A stretch of DNA of 64,000 nucleotides from Aradus depressus (taxonomy: Eukaryota; Arthropoda; Insecta; Hemiptera; Aradidae). Below are positions 22,695-34,504 of the stretch, one piece after another (position 1 is the first letter of the stretch; the number at the start of each line of letters is the position of its first letter). Below the pieces are notes generated by a model. That model had not been told where the DNA came from and searched no databases. It saw nothing but the letters and a program-made list of their open reading frames with translations. A program made the position numbers and the translations under genes. Where the stretch lies: contig OY759222.1 of NCBI GenBank assembly GCA_963662175.1, positions 1,904,713-1,968,712 of the forward strand. The letters run 5' to 3'.

Positions 22695-22790
22695 TTTAAC
22701 TCTTGACAAGCTGCTATGTCGGGTTCTTTAACTCTTGACAAGCTGCTATGTCGGGTTCTTTAACTCTTGACAAGCTGCTAAGTCGGGTTC
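22695..22790 (+). repeat. 32-bp direct repeat x3
   Basis: Starts are 22695, 22727 and 22759. The unit is TTTAACTCTTGACAAGCTGC followed by TATGTCGGGTTC; the third copy has AAGTCGGG. Confidence 0.95.
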
Positions 22791-23600
22791 TTCCCTCCTC
22801 TCCGTCTTCTTGTTCTTGTCCTGTACAGAGACCCTGGCAGCACGCTTCCCTGCCAACAAATAGAACAAATCAACTCCAAGACACTCCAACTTTCCCTGAT
22901 CCGTAGCTCCTTCTTTCCCTTCACCAGTTGTGTAGTATAACGGTAGTTAAGTAACTGGTCAACAATTATATGTTAATGTTTTTTCTGGAATTCCATCTTT
23001 TTCGACCTCTTGAATCCAAAGAGGGGAATTACATTGCTGATAATTGACCAAGGACTTTTGAATTTTTTAATCCCCCCCGCCAGAACCAGCAACTATGAGA
23101 GTGGCCGTTTGGCTCGCCAGACAGCAGCACCTGTTCTACATACCTCTCCAGAGGTCCACTAAACAGAAAGTCGGACATGGAAGTTTCCAACAGACCCTCC
23201 AGTTCATCCTTCCACATACCTACCTATTTAGCTGCCGTACAACCTTAGCTACTTGGAGTCTTTTATTATTATTTTCTTCATAGCTCTCTCTTTGTATAAC
23301 GGGAGATGCGATACACGCCCAAAATCAGACTTTTTTTTCTTCCACAGCTATACTAAAGTATATCAGTGTTGATTTTTCCCCGGAATGCCATGCTGTTTTA
23401 CCCCCTGAATCCGGTAAAGTGCGGGTCGAACCTCGCGTGAGTTCCATACACTCACGATTATTTCCGTTCTAAGTATATGTACTATAAATCAGCTGATTAT
23501 TGTTCTTAATTAGTTTTAAAATTGGTTTGAGAACGAGGGGGCAGCTTTCAGGGATCAGTGACCACTTGGAGCTGGGGTCTGGTGATTGTCCGACGGTTGA
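22791..23600. other. no gene recognised
   Basis: Intergenic sequence; the short open frames on both strands at 23029-23283 are unplaced. Confidence 0.35.
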
Positions 23601-23656
23601 GACCAGCAGAGAAGTGACTTCCTTCTTCTTGTTATAGCTGCATACCCTTATAACGA

Positions 23657-24226
23657 GTGCTTCCTCGTCCCGCTCCAGAAAGTCTCCACTTACTCTCCTC
23701 GCATGTCATCAAGCTGCTACGGTCCAGAGCCTTGTCAAGGAACCTGAAGTATAGGATCTACAGCTCCATGGTAAAGCCCGTTCTGATCTATGGGTGTGAA
23801 ACCTGGACCCTGACCTCACATCTGGAGAAACGGTTCCAGACGTTTGAAAATAAAGTGCTGAGAAAAATAGCAGGTCCGGTCAAGGATAGAGAAACCCAAG
23901 AGTGGAGGATCAGAACCAACAGGGAGCTGAGGGACATCTTCTGGCAACACCCGACCGTAGTTGCTGATATGAAATCACGGCGCTTAAGATGGGCTGGACA
24001 TGTGGTGAGAAGCGGACAGCAGACAGCCATAGGACGCATCATGGACGCTCAGGTCCAAGGAGCCAGATCACGAGGAAGACCATGGCTGAGGTGGACTGAC
24101 CTGGTGAAGAAGGATGCTGTGGAACACCACGTGGTGAACTGGCGACCGGTGGCGCACGACAGATCGCGGTGGAGAAGGTTAGTGTGGGCGGCTAAGGATC
24201 TTCAGGGTTCGTCGCCAACGGAATAA
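23657..24226 (+). pseudogene. 5'-truncated non-LTR retrotransposon, RT C-terminal region
   Basis: The frame is open for 189 codons, ending at TAA 24224-24226. It shows NLKYRIYSSMVKPVLIYGCE, FENKVLRKIAGPVKD, the EWRIRTNREL block, SRRLRWAGHVVR and RGRPWLRWTD. These are characteristic of the segment after the polymerase domain in many insect non-LTR reverse transcriptases (RTE-like in flavour, from memory). The polymerase core (YxDD) and the endonuclease are absent, so this is a dead-on-arrival 5' truncation. The stop is followed by AAGAGTAAGAGTAAG, a short-repeat tail consistent with a 3' end at about 24236. The ATG at 23657 is probably not a real start. Confidence 0.85.
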
Positions 24227-24239
24227 GAGTAAGAGTAAG

Positions 24240-24765
24240 TTTCTTAGGCGACTCATGTATTTCGTTGTACTCGTACTCCTCCTAAACCCCTTTACCGATC
24301 ACATTGAAATATGCCACGATGGTAATGGACATGGTGACGATGGTTTACTACTAAAAAAATCTGAAATCGAACATACCACGGAGGAATAATCACCGAAAAA
24401 CGAAATCCCCATTGAAATCAATTGAGAGACAAATTTCTCTCATTTAGAAATTGTGTCGTTTGGTCGAACAGATGTTCACGTTAAACACCGAGAAAAAGTT
24501 CCGGTAAAAGTGCACAAACTTGAAAACCCGACCACATTAACCGTATGATTCAATAAATTTAGACTGACTCAGCTCAGTTTTTGCAAACAGCAGAATGTAT
24601 TGCACACAATAAAAAGAGAGAGAAACTGTATATCAACATAATATGTAGACCCAACGTTTTCCTAGTTACAAAAATACATTTCACCTTGAGGGACTGCAAG
24701 ACATGGGACAGAGACAGACTAGTCAGCTGGGTCAGCACTAACGGCAATCAAATTAAATAAAGTCG
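24240..24765. other. no feature seen
   Basis: Intergenic; nothing supported. Confidence 0.35.
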
Positions 24766-25260
24766 TCGGAACTTCTCCAGATCGAAATTTGGATAAAAAT
24801 CACTAGGTGTCTTATGAAATCTTGAATCCACTTCTACACACAGATATTTTTACGACGTATATGGGGAGATATGTAGTCGGTAAAAAATTCGATGCCATGT
24901 TTTCAACGGAGTTTCATGATTTCCGACCTCTTGATTCCAAAAAGTGACATAATGAATATATCGACACGAAATTTTATATGTGTATCCAGAACCCTCTGAT
25001 GACGATAGATATTGATTTTCAGCCAAATCGGCCCAAGGGAAGGGGGGATTAGGGGGGAAGCTTAACACAAAAACCCTAATTTTCAGCGTAATTAGATGAA
25101 TGGGGACGGAGGGATCAGAGGGGGTTCAACCCAGAATTCCCAATAACTGCTGAGGTAATGAATGTATCGACATGAAATTTTATATTTGAATTCAAAATCC
25201 CGTCCTAACTACTTACCGCGACTCGACTTAAGTACCGTAATAACTGCCAATGTATCATCG
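24766..25260 (-). repeat. Repeat B copy
   Basis: It is close to 21370-21800 (shared CGGAATTTCATGATTTCCGACC-type block, CAGAACCCTCTGATGACGAT and GGGGGGATTAGGGGGGAAGC). The parallel ~380-bp match makes this the most similar pair of Repeat B copies in the window. A detached end lies at 25690-25790 (CATAGCCGGTGATTTACCG). Confidence 0.75.
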
Positions 25261-26582
25261 ACATATTATGAGGATACAGAACCCACTATAATAATAATAA
25301 TAATTGTTATTGTTTAAAGTGATCACCCCTATATACAATGCAATTGAGTCAGTGACCATTACTTTTACAATATTATCATTAACAAAGGAACCTTTTAACA
25401 AACTAAATAAAAAGTATAAATAAAATAAATAATTACAAATTAATAATATTGTAACAAAGACAGTAAATATAGAGTGGGGATGTAGGTATTGAATATCAAT
25501 ATAATATGGAAGTTGAAATACATTATTCATTAACAATGAATGCTCCTAGTTTCAGAGCGCTGATTAAATAATAGAATATGTTTGAGATATTCTTATTATG
25601 GGCCAGGAGTAATGTATGAAAGTTGGATCGGTCTATACAGATACTCAGGCAGGAAGTGGAGAAGCCGCTATATAAGACAAATATTGAGTTTTAGCCCAAA
25701 CGGTCCATCGGCTCTCGAGGGAGAGCGAAAACTTTATTGATTATTTCTTGGTGGGGAAGTACATAGCCGGTGATTTACCGACAACTTTTTTTCTTAAATT
25801 TAATTTTCGGTTAGATGTTAACCAATTACATGAGTTGGCTTACAGTTGGTATATCTGAGAAAGTTAGTTACTGGAGTGTCCTCATGGCTGGAGATAGTGC
25901 CGCCAGTAGTGCTACTATCACAGTAGGTCACAGCAGCATTATCTCAAGTGTTTTGATAATACTTCGACAGACAGGACATACAAACTGAAGGGGACATATA
26001 TATGTAGTTGCTGATAGCATTTATACATATTCATGAAATATCCAGGTTTGCCAACCACACACAAATAACTAAACTATTTTCTTAGTTCCTCAACTTTTAC
26101 TTCTCCATCTATACGAAGTTGGGTGGAAATTATATAATCGGTTCGAAATTTAATCTTTTCAACTCCTTGATTCCAAAAATGAAAAAAATCCCCTCTTCCC
26201 TGTGACTGATTCGCTTAAAAATTTAATTTGTGGACATTGTCGAGATTGGGTTCTATATTATCATATAAGATCTCTGTGAGGGCTTACAGGGTGATTGAAG
26301 ACGTACTTGACTAATTCGGGGAACACTTTGTCGGTGAGTCACTCAAGATACTTGTCACCCCTACCTTTGCATCGATATATTCTCTGTAGCTACACATCCT
26401 TCTCCAGACGTACATACGAGTATGTACGTGACACGGACCTCTCAATTCTTGGGCTGGCGTGTGTCTGCATATATCAGCCAAATTGTATTTATAGACACTG
26501 TTGTTTGTTTTTCCCCTTGAAAATCAACATGAATTTGAGGTGTTTGTTATCTTCTCAAGCATTGTAAAAATATTAATAATTG
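25261..26582. other. intergenic with Repeat B ends
   Basis: AT-rich sequence. Repeat B end segments lie at 25690-25790 and 26090-26180 (TACTTCTCCATCTATACGAA). No gene is supported; the open stretch 26295-26567 is unplaced. Confidence 0.35.
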
Positions 26583-27378
26583 TGACTCGATTAGAAGATT
26601 GGGTGACTTTATTAGAGGGTTATGTGACGTAACACTGAATTAGAGGGTTGGGTGACTCGATTAGAGGGTTATGTGGCGTAACACTGGATTAGAGGGTTGG
26701 GAGACTCGATTAGGGGGTTGGAAGACTCGATTAGAGAATTAGGTGACGTAAAACTGGATTAGAGGGTGGGTCACTCGATTAGATAGTTGGGTGACTCGAT
26801 TAGAAGATTGGGTGACTCGATTAGAGGGTTGGGGGACTCGATTAGAGGGTTAGAAGACTCGATTAGAGGGTTAGGTGACGTAACACTGGATTAGAGGGTT
26901 GGGTAACTCGATTAGAGGGTTAGAACACTCGATTAGAGGGTTAGATGACGTATCACTGGATAAGGGGGTTGGGTGACTCGATTAGAGGGTTAGAAGACGC
27001 GATTAGAGGGTTAGATGACGTAACACTGGATAAGGGGGTTGGGTGACTCGATTAGAGGGTTAGAAGACGCGATTAGAGGGTTAGATGACGTAACACTGGA
27101 TAAGGGGGTTAGATGACTCGATTAGAGGGTTAGAAGACTCGATTAGAGGGTTAGGTGACGTAACACTGGATTAAAGGGTTGGGTGATTCGATTAGAGGGT
27201 TAGAAGACTCGATTAGAGAGTTTGACTCGATTAGAGGGTTAGATGACGTAACACTGGATTAGAGGGTTGGGTGACTCGATCAGAGGGTTAGAAGACTCGA
27301 TTAGAGGGTTATGTGACGTAACACTCGATTAGAGGGTTGGGTGACTCGATTAGAGGGTTGGGTGACTCGATTAGAGGG
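26583..27378 (+). repeat. Composite 21/28-bp satellite, ~800 bp
   Basis: Two related modules alternate irregularly. One is 21 bp (GACTCGATTAGAGGGTTGGGT); the other carries a 7-bp longer lead (GACGTAACACTG before GATTAGAGGGTTGGGT). Variation includes TTAGAAG, TTAGGT and TTATGTG after the GGG. The longer module recurs about every 4th-5th position, giving a loose higher-order pattern. Confidence 0.92.
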
Positions 27379-28380
27379 TACCTAGAGCTGCATAGGGCTA
27401 CCGGAAGATGCCTAGAGCTGCATAGGGCTACCCACGGACAGACAGACATACGACCCAAGCCATGAAGGTTTTTTTTTTGTCTGACCTACAAAACCCTAAA
27501 AAATCTACGTCTGGGAGAAGCAGGTTGAGAGAGAACTTGACATTGACCTTAACTATGGACGAGACGAGGGTGAGCTCATCGATAACCTTTCTGTTGGCCC
27601 GAAACATCGATTGTCTCTGATGTTGAGCAGTGGTAGTCACGGGATGCAAGATCCCTAGAGTGAAAAGTAGAGGTGACCCCCCAGAAATCAGGCTATATCA
27701 GCCAAAACTGAGGGGGGGGGGGCTTAATCGTTAATTTTTTATAAATCGATTCGCACGACATCTATGTATTTTGAGTCAAATTGTTGAACGTGGAAAAGAG
27801 TTAAGGGAGGGTGAAAACATAAATAATTCAAGGTGGGGATGAACGTTGCCGGTGATACTGACCACTGTTCAATCTGTCTTTTTTTCAATAATGGCATAGT
27901 AATTTCATATATTACGTCCATTTTAATATAAAAAATTAATTTTAAAAATAATTGTTACTTAAATGTCTTGCTTATTATACTCGTATCCTTGTAAGTTGGA
28001 GTGAAAAAAGGAGTCCCCTTCTTCAACCGCACCTTTATATTTTTTAGCAACAAATAATGAAGGGGGGAAACATAAAATTTCACAGCAATAACAAAAAAAT
28101 ACGTTTGACCTCGCCGTTCACCAACTTGGTCCGGTGATAATATTGTTTCCAAATCGTATGATAAATTTGTTTTGATATTTGTTAACAACGTGATCAATAC
28201 GTAATAGTAATTTTAGAAAATAATTGATGAAAATAAAATGTTCAAAATAGTTTTAGATAACGAAATATACTAACGATACAAATGACAGGAGACAGCTGAT
28301 TGAACTTTCCTTCGTGAGTGTGTTTGTGTTTGTGAATGGGATAACTCAGAATATATCGATACGAAATTTTGTAGCTTTAC
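27379..28380. other. no gene recognised
   Basis: A 33-34 bp duplication at 27388-27434 (CCTAGAGCTGCATAGGGCTAC twice) lies just past the satellite. A G-run at 27711-27721 is followed by CTTAA. The open frames here match nothing I know. Confidence 0.35.
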
Positions 28381-28545
28381 TATGAGGTCATATCGCCTAC
28401 TACCAAAGCTTTCGTCACTCTTCTATGGGAGACCTGCGCTCAACGTCCTATCCAAAGAACCAACCGTATGCTCAAGGTTTTTTTTCACCCCCAGATGAAA
28501 AACCTAACAGCCTCGGCCGGGTTTCGAACCGGTGATCTTGCTATC
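28381..28545 (-). repeat. SINE-A copy, heavily deleted
   Basis: A - strand copy with GAGGTCATATCGCCTACTAC, then a jump to CTCAACGTCCTATCC, then a head with GGGTTTCGAACC. Confidence 0.75.
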
Positions 28546-28809
28546 TATCTATCCACATAACTTCTCTTTAGTACAATGACTTCTCCAAATTCTCCCATCT
28601 CAGTCTAATTGTTGTATTTCCGCGGTTCTAAATACAAACACAAACATCCGCCAACTTCAAACAGGTTAATTTTGGATTAAGATTTTCTTATCCTATACTA
28701 TATAATTTTATATAATTAAGATGTTGTGTTTTTCAGTTAATTGACTTTTTTTACTGAAATTTTGATAATTTCTGATCTTTTGAATCCCAAAACAAGCGGG
28801 AAAATTTAT

Positions 28810-28813
<4 letters not shown>

Positions 28814-28840
<27 letters not shown>

Positions 28841-28870
28841 TTGGGGGGGGGGGGGGGGGGGGGGGGGGGG
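28814..28870. repeat. 57-bp poly-G tract with one TT
   Basis: 27 G, then TT, then 28 G. It lies between GATCTTTTGAATCCCAAAAC and ATTATGTTCAAATTTCTC, i.e. inside Repeat B-like sequence. Confidence 0.95.
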
Positions 28871-28924
28871 ATTATGTTCAAATTTCTCATCCCAAAAAAG
28901 GACATACCTAGTTGCTTTCCGTGC

Positions 28925-29395
28925 AAAAAAAAAAGGTGTCGGTAAATCACGGTCAATGTACTTCCCCAGAACGAATTAATCTATTAACTTTTCGCACCTT
29001 CTCCAAAACCAGCAGACCGTTAGCGCTAATATTCAACAGTTGACTTTAATAAGGGCTCCTAAAGGTAATGTCCTCATCGGGTTTTGACTATATATATGAA
29101 ATTTCAAGTAGATTGTATGTACCTCCCACTAATCCCCCCCCCCCTTTTCTTTGGTCGATTTGACTGAAAATCAATAGGTGTCGTCTTTATAAGGTTCGGG
29201 AAACAGATATAAAATTTCGTGTCGATACATTCATTCTATTGGGAGTTACATTCATAGATACACAAAAATACCACTTTTTTCTTTTCATTTTGGAATTAGG
29301 AGGCTGGAAAACATTAAGTTTCGGTGAAAACTCAAAATCGAATTTCTGACCGATTACATTACTTTCCCTATACATCATATAGCTGAGAAAGTAAT
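28925..29395 (+). repeat. Repeat B copy, good reference
   Basis: In order: AGGTGTCGGTAAATCACGG, TCAATGTACTTCCCCAGAAC, GAATTAATCTATTAACTTTT, GTTAGCGCTAATATTCAAC, GGTCGATTTGACTGAAAATC, AATAGGTGTCGTCTTTATAA, TTCGTGTCGATACATTCATT, CTATTGGGAGTTAC, GGAATTAGGAGGCTGGAAAA, CGAATTTCTGACCGATTACA and a final hairpin TACTTTCCC ... GCTGAGAAAGTA. Confidence 0.8.
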
Positions 29396-29781
29396 AAATA
29401 ATAAATAATATTAATAATAAATAAAACATATAAGGATTTATAGCGCTAGCTATTTACTAAATAATGATATTTGTCCATATTGTACAATGCTGATACTAAC
29501 TGTGGCTTCGGTATGTTTCGAACTATTTGGTTGGAAGATGGCTACATCGGTCCCATCACGTGCACTACCTGTGATGGCGATATTCTTAGTTTTGGATCTG
29601 TCCCAGAATTCAATGTAGGCACACTGTCTCGAGCTCGTCACCTCTGAGAAAGTGTTGTGCATATATAGCCAATAGTATTTAATTTGTCCAATATTATCAA
29701 CCAATAAAAAACAACACAAATTATGGAAGGAATTGAATAGCCTACTTTCTTCTGTGGATAAAAAATAGTCGTATGTCTTAT
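29396..29781. other. no gene recognised
   Basis: A - strand open stretch of 89 codons (29450-29719) is unplaced; nothing else was seen. Confidence 0.3.
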
Positions 29782-29793
29782 AAATTAGATTTA

Positions 29794-30072
29794 GGAGCGC
29801 CGGTAGCTCAGTGGTATGTATGCTTGCCTTCTGAGCTCAAGGTCGTGGGTTTGAAACCCGGCCGAGGCCCTTAGTTTATTTTATCTGGGAGATAAAATAA
29901 ACTTGAGCACGCCGTCCTTCGGATGGGACGTTGAGCGATGATCCCGAGCCTGTACTGTGCCAGGTACTCGTTAGAGTCGGACTCATGTTAACCAGAGTGA
30001 CAAAAGAGCGCTCTATTAGTAGGCGATATGACCTCGTAGTTAAAGCCCGGGCATGAGTCATAATAACTAACT
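29794..30072 (+). repeat. SINE-A copy with 12-bp target duplication
   Basis: AAATTAGATTTA (29782-29793) and AAATCAGATTTA (30073-30084, one mismatch) flank the element. The head GGAGCGCCGGTAGCTCAGTG has B-box GGGTTTGAAACCC. About 60 bp of the middle (from GTTAAAGACC to the CTCCCA block) is deleted. Confidence 0.9.
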
Positions 30073-31063
30073 AAATCAGATTTATAACTACTTGAGTCTA
30101 ACACACGTATGATTAGTAGTAATAACAAAACTATTAAAAAAAGTAAAATAAAATTAGAAACATTTATAATAAGTAGACACATTTTTCATTTTAATAAAAA
30201 TTAATATAACTATTTTTCAAAAACTAAAGAAGTGTCTTTATCCCAACGATGTTTCGGGACGTTCTTACCTCCCTTCATCAGGTCCCAATGTGCGAGATAT
30301 AGAAAAGAAAAAGAAAACAATGTAACTATAATAATGTATGAAAAAATAAAATAAATATAATATATATTATATATTAATCAATTATAAATGAATAAATAAA
30401 AAATAAATAAATGAATAAATACAAAAATTATAAAATTATAAATAAAACAATAACGTACATTGGACTGACCTTCAAGGTGTGGAGGAACTCTGCCCAAAAT
30501 ATAAAAACGAAAGCTTTGTATCAAATAATGTTTTTGGATACGAAATAGGTACGATTCTTTATTGTGATTATATTATTCTTACAGAGAGAATAAAATTCCG
30601 TTTCCGTGTAAAGAAAGTCAAATCTAACGTAAAAATTTTTAGTTGAAGTTTAAATTTTTTTATTGTATCTGTTGACTTCAAGAAGTGGGGAAGGGCATTA
30701 AAAAAATTAATTCCTTTCTGAGTTATACTTTTTTCAGAAAGAGGAGCAATGTTTAGTTATTCGAAAGTCTTCTTTCTTCCTGGTATCGTAAACATGACTA
30801 GTATTGTTGAGAGGGAAAATATTTTTATTTTTTCTGATGACCATTACCGGCCATTTGCAGCTAGGTACACAGATGGTCACAAATTCCATGTTCCTTTTCA
30901 GAATCATCAACATTCCACTTCCCCAGCTTGAATAATTTATAATCAATAATTTTTTCGCTCCACTATTGAACCTCTTATCCACTTTGGTCGATTTTGTTGA
31001 AAATAGCTATCAAAGTACGTACACATATACAATTTTTGTGTCAATAACATTAAATGAGCAATT
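30073..31063. other. AT-rich, then diverged Repeat B
   Basis: 30222-30290 on the - strand holds CCTGATGAAGGGAGG ... CGTCCCGAAAC, a recurring hairpin-like motif. From about 30730 to 31063 diverged Repeat B blocks appear (GGTCGATTTTGTTGAAAAT, ACATATACAATTTTTGTGTC). The last one, GAGCAATTAAAACGGTTTTT, leads straight into the 92-bp array. Confidence 0.45.
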
Positions 31064-33250
31064 AAAACGGTTTTTGAGTTAAGCCCCCCCCTCGCAACAA
31101 CCAATCCCCTGAGCTGATCCTATCTGCCCGAGTTGCAAGTAGACAAGGTCCTTCAAAACGGTTTTTGAGTTAAGCCCCCTCCCTCGCAACAACCAATCCC
31201 CTGAGCTGATCCTATCTGCCCGAGTTGCAAGTAGACAAGGTCCTTCAAAACGGTTTTTGAGTTAAGCCCCCTCCCTCGCAACAACCAATCCCCTGAGCTG
31301 ATCCTATCTGCCCGAGTTGCAAGTAGACAAGGTCCTTCAAAACGGTTTTTGAGTTAAGCCCCCTCCCTCGCAACAACCAATCCCCTGAGCTGATCCTATC
31401 TGCCCGAGTTGCAAGTAGACAAGGTCCTTCAAAACGGTTTTTGAGTTAAGCCCCCTCCCTCGCAACAACCAATCCCCTGAGCTGATCCTATCTGCCCGAG
31501 TTGCAAGTAGACAAGGCCCTTCAAAACGGTTTTTGAGTTAAGCCCCCTCCCTCGCAACAACCAATCCCCTGAGCTGATCCTATCTGCCCGAGTTGCAAGT
31601 AGACAAGGTCCTTCAAAACGGTTTTTGAGTTAAGCCCCCTCCCTCGCAACAACCAATCCCCTGAGCTGATCCTATCTGCCCGAGTTGCAAGTAGACAAGG
31701 TCCTTCAAAACGGTTTTTGAGTTAAGCCCCCTCCCTCGCAACAACCAATCCCCTGTTACCCCTGAGCTGATCCTATCTGCCCGAGTTGCAAGTAGACAAG
31801 GTCCTTCAAAACGGTTTTTGAGTTAAGCCCCCTCCCTCGCAACAACCAATCCCCTGTTACCCCTGAGCTGATCCTATCTGCCCGAGTTGCAAGTAGACAA
31901 GGTCCTTCAAAACGGTTTTTGAGTTAAGCCCCCTCCCTCGCAACAACCAATCCCCTGTTACCCCTGAGCTGATCCTATCTGCCCGAGTTGCAAGTAGACA
32001 AGGTCCTTCAAAACGGTTTTTGAGTTAAGCCCCCTCCCTCGCAACAACCAATCCCCTGAGCTGATCCTATCTGCCCGAGTTGCAAGTAGACAAGGTCCTT
32101 CAAAACGGTTTTTGAGTTAAGCCCCCTCCCTCGCAACAACCAATCCCCTGTTACCCCTGAGCTGATCCTATCTGCCCGAGTTGCAAGTAGACAAGGTCGT
32201 TCAAAACGGTTTTTGAGTTAAGCCCCCTCCCTCGCAACAACCAATCCCCTGAGCTGATCCTATCTGCCCGAGTTGCAAGTAGACAAGGTCGTTCAAAACG
32301 GTTTTTGAGTTAAGCCCCCTCCCTCGCAACAACCAATCCCCTGTTACCCCTGAGCTGATCCTATCTGCCCGAGTTGCAAGTAGACAAGGTCGTTCAAAAC
32401 GGTTTTTGAGTTAAGCCCCCTCCCTCGCAACAACCAATCCCCTGAGCTGATCCTATCTGCCCGAGTTGCAAGTAGACAAGGTCCTTCAAAACGGTTTTTG
32501 AGTTAAGCCCCCTCCCTCGCAACAACCAATCCCCTGAGCTGATCCTATCTGCCCGAGTTGCAAGTAGACAAGGTCGTTCAAAACGGTTTTTGAGTTAAGC
32601 CCCCTCCCTCGCAACAACCAATCCCCTGTTACCCCTGAGCTGATCCTATCTGCCCGAGTTGCAAGTAGACAAGGTCCTTCAAAACGGTTTTTGAGTTAAG
32701 CCCCCTCCCTCGCAACAACCAATCCCCTGAGCTGATCCTATCTGCCCGAGTTGCAAGTAGACAAGGTCGTTCAAAACGGTTTTTGAGTTAAGCCCCCTCC
32801 CTCGCAACAACCAATCCCCTGAGCTGATCCTATCTGCCCGAGTTGCAAGTAGACAAGGTCGTTCAAAACGGTTTTTGAGTTAAGCCCCCTCCCTCGCAAC
32901 AACCAATCCCCTGAGCTGATCCTATCTGCCCGAGTTGGAAGTAGACAAGGTCGTTCAAAACGGTTTTTGAGTTAAGCCCCCTCCCTCGCAACAACCAATC
33001 CCCTGTTACCCCTGAGCTGATCCTATCTGCCCGAGTTGGAAGTAGACAAGGTCGTTCAAAACGGTTTTTGAGTTAAGCCCCCTCCCTCGCAACAACCAAT
33101 CCCCTGTTACCCCTGAGCTGATCCTATCTGCCCGAGTTGGAAGTAGACAAGGTCGTTCAAAACGGTTTTTGAGTTAAGCCCCCTCCCTCGCAACAACCAA
33201 TCCCCTGAGCTGATCCTATCTGCCCGAGTTGCAAGTAGACAAGGTCGTTC
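31064..33250 (+). repeat. 92/101-bp tandem array, 23 units
   Basis: The unit starts AAAACGGTTTTTGAGTTAAG and ends GTAGACAAGGTCCTTC. Fourteen units are 92 bp, eight are 101 bp (extra TTACCCCTG after AATCCCCTG) and the first is 91 bp; the measured starts add up exactly to 2187 bp. Unit order is S x7, L x3, S, L, S, L, S, S, L, S, S, S, L, L, S. A CC/CG change in GGTC(C/G)TTC and a C/G change in GTTG(C/G)AAG appear only in the downstream half. The unit begins with Repeat B-like sequence (TTTTTGAGTTAAGCCCCC), so the array probably grew from a Repeat B copy. Confidence 0.97.
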
Positions 33251-33394
33251 AAAACAACAACAAAAAGCAGCAACGTGCAACCTGCAACACATCTATAAGT
33301 AGGTAGGTCATTTCCTGCAACACGTTCATGTTCCGGGTTCACTTCCTACTTCCCGCCTAAAGTTCAACAATTCCGATCTCCACTTTTGACCGAA

Positions 33395-33660
33395 ATATCG
33401 TCGATAAGTCACGGCAACTATACTTCCCCAGCACGATTTTTTTTCTTATACATTTCTTTATAAAGTTTTCCCTCACCTTCGAAATCCTTCTCTTCTGGCG
33501 ATTTGACTTGAAGTCTGCAAGTTTCTTTCTCTAAGACATATCCTTGTGTAAAAATTCTTGTCTTTAGATTTATTACATAAGTATTATAAGTATTTATTAG
33601 GATTAAGCCCCCCCCCCCCCCCCCCCCCCCCCCCATCCCGCATTATTCCTATCGGGATAC
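33395..33660 (+). repeat. Repeat B copy
   Basis: TCGTCGATAAGTCACGGCAAC, TATACTTCCCCAGCACGATT and later ATTAGGATTAAGCCCC followed by a 27-bp C-run (33608-33634). This is the family's C-run position, expanded. Confidence 0.7.
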
Positions 33661-33888
33661 ACTTATTAAAATGTATGTATCAATAGGAAATCTTAGGGGC
33701 CCCACACACGCTCAGTTTTTAACACAGGCTAGCCTGCACAAACCACTGGCCTGCCTGAGCAATTTCAATTTGTGTTTGATTTTTACCTGCGCAGACCAGT
33801 GAGTTTGCACGTATGTGGGTCAGTTCAGGCCACGTGTTCAGTTCAGTAAGAAGTTTTCAGTTTTTTTTTTTTTGTCAATTTCTAAACC

Positions 33889-34152
33889 ATGGATTGAGAT
33901 TCCACCGCCGAATTCATCGAATTATACAAATCTTTGCCGTGCTTATGGAAAGTTAAAAGCAAGGAGTATTCTGATCGAAACAAAAAATCGGCTGCTTATG
34001 AGGTGCTAGTCAAGAAACTGCAAGAGACGGAGCGTGAAGCGACCAGAGAGGCGGTTGTAGAAAAAATAAACAATTTGAGGAGTTTCTTTCGGAAAGAGTT
34101 AAAGAAAATAAGCAACAACAAAAGAAGTGGCGCTGGTGAAGATAGGTGTCTT
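33889..34152 (+). pseudogene. MADF-domain protein fragment (Harbinger accessory gene)
   Basis: ATG at 33889 is followed by GAT and a TGA at 33895-33897. After the stop the frame reads FIELYKSLPCLWKVKS, KSAAYEVLVKKLQE, INNLRSFFRKELKKI and KRSGAGED. These are the conserved steps of the MADF (Myb/SANT-like, DNA-binding) domain, including the aromatic LW and the LRxxFRKE helix. The accessory protein of PIF/Harbinger elements is of this type and helps the transposase reach DNA. The fragment stops at the internal deletion before the C-terminal part. Confidence 0.75.
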
Positions 34153-34310
34153 CGTCCATTCTTAAATAGTTAAACCAATCCTGTTTTTCCAATTTCAAGT
34201 CTTCTAGTAAACTGATGTGAGACAACAGGTTTCTTTTCAACAGCCAACTTCTCGTCCATTTGGTCCTGTTTACAGAACGTTTCTTCTGTTGCTTATTTTT
34301 AATAGCGCAA
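34140..34310 (-). pseudogene. Harbinger transposase N-terminal fragment
   Basis: On the - strand: KWTRSWLLKRNLLSHISLLE, then DWFNYLRMDEDTYL. This is the N-terminal pattern of HARBI1-like nucleases (basic W-x-R block, then a FxxYxRMxxxTF-like helix). The DDE catalytic domain is absent, so it cannot be active. Confidence 0.7.
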
Positions 34311-34504
34311 GCGAGGAGAAGGAGGCAGGCAACGTCACATTGAGAAGCCATGGACAGTTGAACTGTACGTATGGGTTCAAAAAGCAGTACAGGCCAATTT
34401 GTGCAAACTTAGTTTGCGCAAGCAGGCCTGTGTTAAAAACTGAGCGTGTGTGGGGCCCCTGTGGATCCAGGACATCTATTGATAAGTTGTCCAATAAGAT
34501 CTAT

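Larger units (their letters stand above)
33696..34459. mobile_element. PIF/Harbinger-derived element with MADF and transposase relics
   Basis: The terminal inverted repeats GGGGCCCCACACACGCTCAG and CTGAGCGTGTGTGGGGCCCC match for ~34 bp (to AACACAGGC). The + strand begins with a MADF-domain gene fragment and the - strand, from the other end, with the start of a Harbinger-type transposase. Both are cut in the middle, as expected from an internal deletion of a two-gene Harbinger element. A 3-bp target duplication is not evident here (TTA left, TGT right). Confidence 0.82.

Noticed and set aside
21428..25068. Similar ~75-codon open frames at 21428-21664 and 24850-25068
   Set aside because: Both are parts of Repeat B copies in the same orientation; similarity reflects the repeat, and the frames are not open in other copies.
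31064..33250. CRISPR-like array
   Set aside because: Units are contiguous with no variable spacers, and the genome is eukaryotic; it is a satellite.
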